Source: an uncultured Microbacteriaceae bacterium
GTDB taxonomy: Bacteria > Actinomycetota > Actinomycetes > Actinomycetales > Microbacteriaceae
Assembly (NCBI GenBank): GCA_946481135.1
Contig: CAMLMQ010000001.1
Coordinates: forward strand, 1 to 53,924
Direction: 5' to 3'
DNA length: 53,924 nt
Of this stretch, positions 43,292 to 49,730 are shown piece after piece (the stretch's first letter is position 1; each line of letters starts with the position of its first letter). The notes under the pieces were generated by a model, which searched no databases, was not told the DNA's origin, and worked only from the letters and a program-made list of their open reading frames with translations. Both the position numbers and the translations under genes were made by a program.

Positions 43292-44164
43292 ATGACGAGT
43301 TCGGGTCGAGCAGGCGGCGTTCCGCGGGATGTCGAGCTGGTGCACGAGGTGATGCAGGCGCTCGTCCATGCGAGTGCCGTCGACCACACGCGGGTGCGCG
43401 TCTCCGCGGCCGACGGCGTGGTGACGGTCGACGGTTCCGTCGCGACGCACGCCCAGCGGCTCGCCGTCGCGACGGTCGTCGCCGGGGTCGCCGGGGTGAC
43501 CGACGTGGCGAACCGCCTCGTCGTCGACGAACTCGCGACGGATGCCACCCGCGCCGCCGACGACGAGCTCGCCGAGGCCGTCGAGCGGGCGATCGCGGAG
43601 TCGACGGTCGCCGTCGCCGGGCTGGACGTCGCGGTGCGTCAGCGGGTCGTGACGGTCCGCGGTCAGGTGCCGAGCGCGCGCGATCGCGCCACCCTCCGCC
43701 ACGCCGTGCAGGAGGTCCCCGGCGTGCACTTCGTCGACCTCGGCGTCGGGGTCGGCGACGCACCTGCGCCCGGTGAGCTCGAGGAGCTCACCCCGATCGA
43801 GTGTCTCGCGCTCCTCGCCGGCGACGACTTCGGACGGCTCGCCGTGCGGGTGGGCGACGGCGTCGACATCTTCCCGGTCAACTACGTCGTCCACGACGAC
43901 CAGGTCTACTTCCGCAGCGGTCCCGGCACGAAGCTCATCCGCCTCACGGCGGCACCCGAGGTCGCCTTCGAGGTCGACGGGCGCGACGGCGACCGGGCGT
44001 GGAGCGTCGTCGTCAAGGGCACTGCGGCCCGACTCGACGACGACGAGGAGATCGTCGCCTCGGGCCTGCTCGCGGCGGCGGCCGCGCATCCGACCGAGAA
44101 GCTCAACTACGTGCGCATCGACGCGCGGGAGGTCACGGGGCGGCGGTTCGTGCTGTCAAGCTGA
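43292..44164 (+). CDS. BON-BON-pyridoxamine 5'-phosphate oxidase-like fusion protein
   Basis: A 290-residue protein without signal peptide. Residues about 12-80 (VRVSAADGVVTVDGSVATHAQRLAVATVVAGVAGVTDVANRLVV) and about 92-152 (AIAESTVAVAGLDVAVRQRVVTVRGQVPSARDRATL) are two BON-like alpha/beta domains. Residues about 160-288 form an FMN-binding split barrel of the pyridoxamine-phosphate-oxidase type (ECLALLAGDDFGRLAVRVGDGVDIFPVNYVVHDDQVYFRS). BON domains usually bind membranes or act as interaction modules. The barrel type is common in stress-induced actinobacterial proteins that bind flavin, F420 or heme. Function unknown. Confidence 0.8.
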   Translation: MTSSGRAGGVPRDVELVHEVMQALVHASAVDHTRVRVSAADGVVTVDGSVATHAQRLAVATVVAGVAGVTDVANRLVVDELATDATRAADDELAEAVERAIAESTVAVAGLDVAVRQRVVTVRGQVPSARDRATLRHAVQEVPGVHFVDLGVGVGDAPAPGELEELTPIECLALLAGDDFGRLAVRVGDGVDIFPVNYVVHDDQVYFRSGPGTKLIRLTAAPEVAFEVDGRDGDRAWSVVVKGTAARLDDDEEIVASGLLAAAAAHPTEKLNYVRIDAREVTGRRFVLSS

Positions 44165-44174
44165 GTCGGAGCCC

Positions 44175-46013
44175 ATGACGCCGACCTCCTCCGCTTCCCG
44201 ACCCTCCGAGCCCCGCGTCTCCGATCCCGGAGTGCGAGAGACGCTCGTGAAAGCCACGGGGGCGGTCATGTCGCGTCTCGGCGAGACGATCCGTGTGACG
44301 CTCGTCGTGCAGGGCCTCGTCGCGCTCCTCGGCATCCCGTTTCTCGCGTGGCTGTTCCCGGTTCTGCTCGATCTGCTCGGCGAGCGCGCGATCACCGCCA
44401 TCGACCTCGGTGAACTGTTGCGGCACCCCGTGGCGGTGTCGGTCTTCACGGCCCTCCTCCTGGGCATCGCCGCGCTGCTGCTCGCCGAGGTGCTCGTGTT
44501 CCTCGTCGTCGCAGGCCGCCGCTTCCGGCCCGACCCGGCATCGCCGCGGCTCGGGGTGGAGCTCGTGGGGCTCGTGCGACGGTTGGGACACCCGTCGACG
44601 CTCCTGCTCGTGCCGTACGCGGCGCTGCTGCTGCCGTTCGGCGGGCTCGCGGTCGGCGGACTGTTCACGGGCGGCATCCGCATCCCGTTCCCGCTCACGA
44701 GCGAGCTGCTGAGCACCGTCGGGGGCACCGTCGTCTACCTCGTGCTGCTGCTCGCGACGATCTACGTGGAGGCGCGTCTCATCCTCACCCTGCCGCTGCT
44801 GGCCGGCGGGGTGCGGCACGTCGGTGCGGCGATGCGGGAGAGCTGGCACGCGACGCGCGGACGCACCCCGCGGATCGTGGCGCTGGTCGCGGTCGTCGCG
44901 GTCGTCACCGTCGTGGTCGCGTCCGGCCTCACGTCGGTGGGACTCGGCCCGACGCGCTACGCCGACGGGGCGTTCCCCGACGCGGCGCCGGCGGTGGCCG
45001 TCGTGTCCCTCACTCTCGTCGAGATCGCCCTCTTCCTCCTCGTCGGCTTCGGCCTCGCCGTGCTCGCGCAGGCGGCGATGTGGACGGTGCGACCGATCAC
45101 CGCCCCGCTCGACCCGCCCGGCGATCCGGTGCGGCTCCCGGCCCGCAGTCGCCGCCTGCGCCGGGCCGCGGTGGCCGTCGTCGGCGTCGTCGCCGCGGCC
45201 TCGATCACCGTCTCGAACGGGGCCGCGCTCGCCTCGCTCAGCGACGGCACCTCGACCGTGCTCGTCGCCCACCGCGGCGTGTTCGCGAGCGCCGTCGAGA
45301 ACACGGTCGCCGCCGTCGAGGCCGCCGCGGTGGGCAATCCGGACTTCGTCGAGATCGACGTGCAGCAGACGCGCGACGGCAACTTCGTCGTGTTCCACGA
45401 CGCGACCCTGCGCCGACTCGCCGACGACCCCCGCCGGGTGTCGGAGATGACGACGAGCCAGCTCGTCAACACGACCATCCGGCAGGACGGGCGGGAGGAC
45501 CGCATCCCGACGCTGTCGACGGTGCTCGCCCGTGCCTCGAAGCTGGAGCAGCCGCTCTTCCTCGAACTCAAGATCCACGGTCGGGAGAGCGAGGACTACC
45601 TCGAGCGGCTCGTCGCCCTGATCGACCGCTACGACGCGCGCGACCACGTGCGGCTCGCCTCATTCGACCGCGCCGTCGTCGAGCGCATCGCGGCGGAGTA
45701 TCCGACGATTCCGGCGGGGCTGCTCGTCACCCTCAACCTCGGCAAGGCCCCCACCACGTCGGCCGACTTCCTCATCGTGAACGCGAACTCCTACACGCCC
45801 GCGCTCCGTGACGACGCCTGGGCGCGGGGACTGGAGCTGTACGTGTGGACGGTCAACGACATGCGCGCGGTGCGCGACCTGCTGCGCGACTCCGTCGACG
45901 GCATCATCACCGACCGCACGTTCGCCGCGAAGGCCGTGCAGCAGAACATCCGCTACGAGAACGGAATCGCCACGCGGCTCGAAGACGCCTTCCGCCGAGC
46001 CATCGGCTGGTAG
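44175..46013 (+). CDS. Membrane-anchored glycerophosphodiester phosphodiesterase
   Basis: A 612-residue protein. Residues about 40-340 contain seven or eight membrane helices of the GDPD membrane-domain type (fused N-terminal region as in YhdW/GlpQ-like actinobacterial proteins). Residues about 360-600 are the GDPD catalytic TIM barrel: AHRGVFASAVENT, EIDVQQTRDGNFVVFHD and ELKIHG carry the conserved His, Arg, Glu, Asp and Lys. The barrel is outside the membrane and would hydrolyse glycerophosphodiesters from lipids or teichoic acids. It starts 11 bp after the BON gene stop. Confidence 0.88.
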   Translation: MTPTSSASRPSEPRVSDPGVRETLVKATGAVMSRLGETIRVTLVVQGLVALLGIPFLAWLFPVLLDLLGERAITAIDLGELLRHPVAVSVFTALLLGIAALLLAEVLVFLVVAGRRFRPDPASPRLGVELVGLVRRLGHPSTLLLVPYAALLLPFGGLAVGGLFTGGIRIPFPLTSELLSTVGGTVVYLVLLLATIYVEARLILTLPLLAGGVRHVGAAMRESWHATRGRTPRIVALVAVVAVVTVVVASGLTSVGLGPTRYADGAFPDAAPAVAVVSLTLVEIALFLLVGFGLAVLAQAAMWTVRPITAPLDPPGDPVRLPARSRRLRRAAVAVVGVVAAASITVSNGAALASLSDGTSTVLVAHRGVFASAVENTVAAVEAAAVGNPDFVEIDVQQTRDGNFVVFHDATLRRLADDPRRVSEMTTSQLVNTTIRQDGREDRIPTLSTVLARASKLEQPLFLELKIHGRESEDYLERLVALIDRYDARDHVRLASFDRAVVERIAAEYPTIPAGLLVTLNLGKAPTTSADFLIVNANSYTPALRDDAWARGLELYVWTVNDMRAVRDLLRDSVDGIITDRTFAAKAVQQNIRYENGIATRLEDAFRRAIGW

Positions 46014-46066
46014 CCGGGCACGTCAACACCCAGCCGGATGCGGGACCGGGCGGCTACCGTCGGACC

Positions 46067-46357
46067 ATGGCTGACGACACCGTGATCCACGACCGCGAGA
46101 ACTCCCGCTTCGTGCTGCAGCGCGACGGGCGGCAGATCGGCGAGACCGTCTACGAGACGCGCGACGACGGCGGCATCGTCTTCGTGCACACCGAGGTCGA
46201 CCAGGAGCTGCAGGAGCGCGGGCTCGGCTCGAAGCTCGTGAAGGGCGCGCTCGACCAGCTGCGCCTCGAGTCGCAGGTGCGCGTCGGCGCGACGTGCCCG
46301 TTCGTGCGCTCCTACCTCGACGAGCACCCCGAGTACGCCGACCTAACGTCGCGGTAG
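46067..46357 (+). CDS. Small GNAT-like acetyltransferase (YjdJ/COG2388 type)
   Basis: A 96-residue single-domain GNAT relative: RDDGGIVFVHTEVDQELQERGLGSKLVKGALDQLRLESQVRVGATCPFVRSYLDEHPEY matches the COG2388 small acetyltransferase pattern, including the GLGSKLV acetyl-CoA loop and the CPFVRSY ending. The substrate is unknown. The ATG lies 6 nt after TACCGT (46055-46060), so the mRNA is probably leaderless. Its stop is followed at once by an intergenic repeat element. Confidence 0.85.
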   Translation: MADDTVIHDRENSRFVLQRDGRQIGETVYETRDDGGIVFVHTEVDQELQERGLGSKLVKGALDQLRLESQVRVGATCPFVRSYLDEHPEYADLTSR

Positions 46358-46430
46358 GGTCTCGACACGCGGGCCACGCCCGCTACTCGACCACCGGGTG
46401 AGCGGCTGCGCCCGCTACCCGACCACCGGG
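46358..46430. repeat. Microbacteriaceae-type intergenic repeat, two copies of a 22-bp unit
   Basis: After GGTCTCGACACG (46358-46369), a 22-bp unit at 46377-46398 (CGCCCGCTACTCGACC, then ACCGGG) recurs at 46409-46430 with one change. GGTCTCGACACG...CTACTCGACCACC elements are, from memory, frequent between genes in this family. The second copy runs into the neighbouring minus-strand gene and supplies its stop codon. Confidence 0.65.
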
Positions 46431-46726
46431 GGGCGACGGTCGCGCTCGTCGCTCACGTCGATGTGCGCGATGCCCTTCTCGAGGTCGAGCAGCGGATCAC
46501 CCGGAGACGGTGCCGGCGCCGGCAACTCGGTCTGGCGCTCCTGCTCCTGCAGGGCCTCCTGGCGATTCGGCGCGAAGAGCCCGTCGATGGGGCCGAGGAT
46601 GTTGCCGGCCGATCGGCGCCCGTCACCGGTGCCGCGGAAGTCCATGAACCCGAGGCGCTGGCCCACGACGCCGACGACCACGAGCGCGGCCGGCACGACC
46701 ACCCACCAGATCCACCCCGCATCCAC
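46415..46726 (-). CDS. Single-helix membrane protein of unknown function
   Basis: A 103-residue protein. An N-terminal membrane helix (about 5-23; WIWWVVVPAALVVVGVVG) is followed by a charged, Gly- and Pro-rich cytoplasmic region (LFAPNRQEALQEQERQTELP) and DLEKGIAHIDVSDERD. No family is recognised. Its last codons (RRPPVVG) and the TAG stop lie in an intergenic repeat, so the C-terminus has probably been remodelled by the element. Confidence 0.65.
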   Translation of the reverse strand: MDAGWIWWVVVPAALVVVGVVGQRLGFMDFRGTGDGRRSAGNILGPIDGLFAPNRQEALQEQERQTELPAPAPSPGDPLLDLEKGIAHIDVSDERDRRPPVVG

Positions 46727-46744
46727 GCGGTCGAGGATACGCGG

Positions 46745-47512
46745 CTATCTCGCGGGAACGATGAGGGGACGCCCGTCGACCTCGACGACACGCACGACGA
46801 GACCGTAGACCTCCGAGATCGACTCGGCGGTGAGCACCTCGGCCGGGGCGCCGATCGCCACGAGCGAGCCCGCCGAGAGCAGCGCCACCCGGTCGGCGAC
46901 GGCCCCCGCGAGGGAGAGATCGTGGACGACGAGCACGACGGCCGCGCCGGATGCCGCGAGCGACCGGGCCAGGCGCAGCACGTCCTCCTGGTGACGCAGA
47001 TCGAGGGCGGCCGTCGGCTCGTCGAGGAAGACGATGCCCGTGCCCTGCGCGAGCACACGCGCGAGCGACACCCGGGCGCGCTCGCCCCCCGAGAGCTCGG
47101 TGAATCGGCGGTGGGCGAGGTGCGCGACATCCGCCGCGTCGGCCGCGCGCGCGACGGCCTGCGCGTCGTCGGCGAGTTCCGCCGACCGGGTCCACGGCGC
47201 GCGGCCCATCTGGATGACCTCGATCACACGGAAGGGGAACGCGAGCGAGTTGTCCTGAGTGAGCACCGCGCGTCGGCGTGCGAGTTCGCACGGCGAGAAG
47301 GCCGCGAGATCGCGGTCGTCGAGCGTGACGACCCCCGACGACGGCGGCCGTTCGCCGGAGAGCACCGACAGCAGTGTCGACTTGCCCGCGCCGTTCGGCC
47401 CGACGAGCGCGAGCACCTCGCCCGGAAACAGGTCGAGGTCGATGCCGTCGAGCACGACCCGCCCGTCGAGCTCCACGCCGACACCGCGCGCCGAGACGAC
47501 CGCGCCCGTCAC
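46745..47512 (-). CDS. HmuV/FecE-type ABC transporter ATP-binding protein
   Basis: A 255-residue ATPase of the heme/siderophore/B12 importer class. Walker A is GPNGAGKST (near 39-47), the signature is LSGGERARVSLARVL, Walker B is IVFLDEPTAALD and the switch is VVHDLSLA. I chose the GTG at 47512, which overlaps the permease TGA (GTGA); a more distal start would extend into the permease. It energises the FecCD permease encoded immediately upstream. The cargo, probably heme or a ferric chelate, is inferred from family and from the DtxR-like box before the operon. Confidence 0.88.
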   Translation of the reverse strand: MTGAVVSARGVGVELDGRVVLDGIDLDLFPGEVLALVGPNGAGKSTLLSVLSGERPPSSGVVTLDDRDLAAFSPCELARRRAVLTQDNSLAFPFRVIEVIQMGRAPWTRSAELADDAQAVARAADAADVAHLAHRRFTELSGGERARVSLARVLAQGTGIVFLDEPTAALDLRHQEDVLRLARSLAASGAAVVLVVHDLSLAGAVADRVALLSAGSLVAIGAPAEVLTAESISEVYGLVVRVVEVDGRPLIVPAR

Positions 47513-48537
47513 GCCCAGCCCCCCGCCCGGCGCCGTTGGCGCCACAGGAGGAAGAAGAAGAACGGGCCGCCGACGAGGGAGGTGAGCATCCCGATCGGCA
47601 GTTCCGCGCCGGGCACGATCGTGCGCGCCAGGAGGTCGGCGGCGAGCATGAGCACCGCGCCGCCGAGGGCCGAGAAGGCGATGAGTCCGCGGTGTCGGGG
47701 ACCGAGCAGCATGCGCACGACGTGCGGCACGACGAGGCCGACGAAGGCGATGATGCCGACGAACGCGACGCCGACGCCGGTGAGCAGCGCGACGACGACG
47801 ATCGACATGAGGCGCAGCCGCTCGACGTCGAGACCCAGGTGGCGCGCGTTGCGCTCGCCGAGCGACAGCAGGTCGTAGCGGCGCCCGAGCAGCACCGCGA
47901 CGAGCACGCCGACCACGGCGACCACCGCGACCACGAGCACCTCACGCCAGAGCGAGCCGTTGAGCGATCCGAGCTGCCAGAACACGATCTGCTCGCGGTT
48001 GGCGGTGCTCGTCGCGAAGAGCACGAACGCGAGCCCCGCCCCGGCGAAGGCGTTGACCGCGATGCCCGTGAGCAGCAGGGTCACCACCTCGGTGCGGCCG
48101 TTCGCCCGCGACACGACGTAGACCAGCAGCGTCGCGAGGAGACCGCCCCCGAAGGCGAGGGCGGCGACGCCGAAGTCGCCCGCGGCGGTCACCCCGAGAG
48201 AGATCGCGACCGCCGCGCCGAGGGCGGCACCTGCCGAGACGCCGACGACCCCGGGTTCGGCGAGCGGGTTGCCGAAGATGGCCTGCATCACAGCGCCCGC
48301 GGCGGCGAGCGAGGCCCCCACGGCGATCGCCATGACGATGCGCGGGAAGCGCACCACCCACAGCGACGACTCGACGATGTCGTCACTCGGCGCCCAGGGG
48401 TTCGGGATCCACAGCGCCCGCAGCACCGACCCCACGACCTCCGACGGCGACACCGGCAGCTGCCCGAGCAGGGCCGACAGCATCATGCCGACGACGAGCA
48501 GTGCGGCCAGGGCGAGGCCGACGACGAGGCGACGCAC
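47509..48537 (-). CDS. FecCD-family iron/heme ABC transporter permease
   Basis: A 342-residue permease with nine to ten helices: RFPRIVMAIAVGASLAAAGAVMQAIFGNPLAEPGVVGVSAGAALGAA is the classic FecCD segment, and GIIAFVGLVVPHVVRMLLGPRHR is the second hallmark, contacting the ATPase. A homodimer is expected. The start is a GTG one base after the lipoate ligase stop. No substrate-binding protein gene is adjacent, which is unusual; it may be encoded elsewhere. Confidence 0.9.
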   Translation of the reverse strand: MRRLVVGLALAALLVVGMMLSALLGQLPVSPSEVVGSVLRALWIPNPWAPSDDIVESSLWVVRFPRIVMAIAVGASLAAAGAVMQAIFGNPLAEPGVVGVSAGAALGAAVAISLGVTAAGDFGVAALAFGGGLLATLLVYVVSRANGRTEVVTLLLTGIAVNAFAGAGLAFVLFATSTANREQIVFWQLGSLNGSLWREVLVVAVVAVVGVLVAVLLGRRYDLLSLGERNARHLGLDVERLRLMSIVVVALLTGVGVAFVGIIAFVGLVVPHVVRMLLGPRHRGLIAFSALGGAVLMLAADLLARTIVPGAELPIGMLTSLVGGPFFFFLLWRQRRRAGGWA

Positions 48538-48538
48538 C

Positions 48539-49588
48539 TCAGGGCACCCGATAGAGCCACTCGTCGGTGGCGAACTTCGACGCCACGAGCTCCTGCGCCC
48601 GCGCGAACTCGAAGTCGGTGATCGCCCCGTCGGTGAGACCGTGCGCCGTGCGGAAGGTCTCGATCATCCGCTCGATGATCTCGCCCCGCGAGAGTCCGGT
48701 CTGCGAGCGCAGCGGGTCGACGCGCTTCGCGGCGGATGCGGTGCCCTTGTCGCTGAGCTTCTCGCGCCCGATGCGCAGCACCTGGGCCATCCGCTCGCCG
48801 TCCATGTCGTACGCCATGGTCACGTGGTGCAGCACGCCGCCGTTGCCGAGACGCTTCTGCGCGGCCCCGCCGATCTTGCCCTGCGGCGAGGCGATGTCGT
48901 TGAGCGGCACATACGTCGCGTCGATCCCGAGCGCCTGCAGCGCCTGCACGGCCCATTCGTCGAAGAACGCGTACGAGTCGGCGAACGTCATGCCCTGCAC
49001 GAGGTCGATCGGCGCGTAGAGCGAGTAGGTGACCGCTCCCGGGGGCTCGATGAACATGGCGCCCCCACCCGAGATGCGCCGCACGACGGGAAAGCCGAAG
49101 CGCGCGGCGTTCTCGGGGTCGACCTCGTTCTTCACCGACTGGAACGACCCGATGACGACCGCGGGCGAGGCCCAGTCCCAGAACCGCAGCGTCGGCTTGC
49201 GCCGGCCTTCGCCCACCTCCTCGGCGAGCACCTGGTCGAGCGCGAGGTGCATGAGCGGCTCGAGGGGTCCCGGGCGCACGAGCTCCCACTCGTAGTCGTC
49301 CCACGTCGTCGCGCGCTGCAGGGCGCGGCGCACCGCGGTGGCCACCGACTCAGCCGAGAAGCCGAGCAGCACCGCGCCCTCGGGAAGCGCCGCGGTGACG
49401 GCCGCCGCGAGGCTCTTCGCGTCGGAGGAGGCCGGCATCCCGGTGAGGGCGGCATCCAGCAGCGGGAGTGCGTCGTCGGGCTCGAGGAAGAAGTCGCCCG
49501 AGAGCCGCACGTCGGCGAGCATCCCGTCGCGCACGTCGAGGTCGACGACGACGAGCTTGCCGCCGGGGACCTTGAACTCACCGTGCAT
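48539..49588 (-). CDS. lplA: Lipoate-protein ligase A with permuted accessory domain
   Basis: A 349-residue ligase. The catalytic domain occupies about 85-345, with RRISGGGAMFIEPPGAVTYSLYAP as lipoyl-adenylate loop and GKIGGAAQKR containing the key lysine. Residues about 1-60 (FKVPGGKLVVVDLDVRDGMLADVRLSGDFFLEPDDAL) resemble the accessory domain that is C-terminal in E. coli LplA, so the order is permuted. It attaches scavenged lipoate to 2-oxoacid dehydrogenases and GcvH. It heads an operon with heme/iron-type transporter genes. Confidence 0.85.
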   Translation of the reverse strand: MHGEFKVPGGKLVVVDLDVRDGMLADVRLSGDFFLEPDDALPLLDAALTGMPASSDAKSLAAAVTAALPEGAVLLGFSAESVATAVRRALQRATTWDDYEWELVRPGPLEPLMHLALDQVLAEEVGEGRRKPTLRFWDWASPAVVIGSFQSVKNEVDPENAARFGFPVVRRISGGGAMFIEPPGAVTYSLYAPIDLVQGMTFADSYAFFDEWAVQALQALGIDATYVPLNDIASPQGKIGGAAQKRLGNGGVLHHVTMAYDMDGERMAQVLRIGREKLSDKGTASAAKRVDPLRSQTGLSRGEIIERMIETFRTAHGLTDGAITDFEFARAQELVASKFATDEWLYRVP

Positions 49589-49590
49589 GG

Positions 49591-49609
49591 GAAGGCCAGC
49601 CTAACTTCG
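49591..49609. promoter_or_regulatory. Possible DtxR/IdeR iron box before lplA
   Basis: On the minus strand CGAAGTTAGGCTGGCCTTC matches the 19-bp DtxR/IdeR consensus TTAGGTTAGGCTAACCTAA at 12 positions, including the central TTAGGCT. It lies 2 bp before the lplA ATG, where a repressor would block transcription of the transporter operon at high iron. Confidence 0.45.
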
Positions 49610-49636
49610 CCGGAGCGGCGCCGGGAATCGGGCAAC

Positions 49637-49660
49637 AAAAAAGGAGCGGAACCCGCTCCT
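49637..49660 (-). terminator. Rho-independent terminator in front of lplA (minus strand)
   Basis: On the minus strand AGGAGCGG/CCGCTCCT (8-bp perfect stem, 3-nt loop, 49660-49642) is followed directly by six U. It is a textbook terminator but lies between lplA and helR, where no minus-strand gene ends. It could act as an attenuator of lplA or end a short divergent RNA. Confidence 0.75.
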
Positions 49661-49671
49661 GCCTGTTAAAG

Positions 49672-49722
49672 AGTATCGACGACACGGGGGCTTGCCGCAA
49701 GACCCCCGCGGTGGGGCAGGAT
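49672..49722. promoter_or_regulatory. Rifamycin-associated element with two back-to-back promoters
   Basis: GGGGCTTGCCGCAAGACCCC (49687-49706) matches the rifamycin-associated element as I remember it (GGGGCTTGC-N-GCAAG-GCCCC). Plus strand: TTGCCG (49693-49698) is 18 bp before CAGGAT (49717-49722), leading to helR at GTG 49731 with little or no leader. Minus strand: TTGCGG (49700-49695) is 17 bp before GATACT (49677-49672), pointing at the terminator and lplA. Both -35 elements lie inside the palindrome. Confidence 0.7.
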
Positions 49723-49730
49723 CGATCCTC

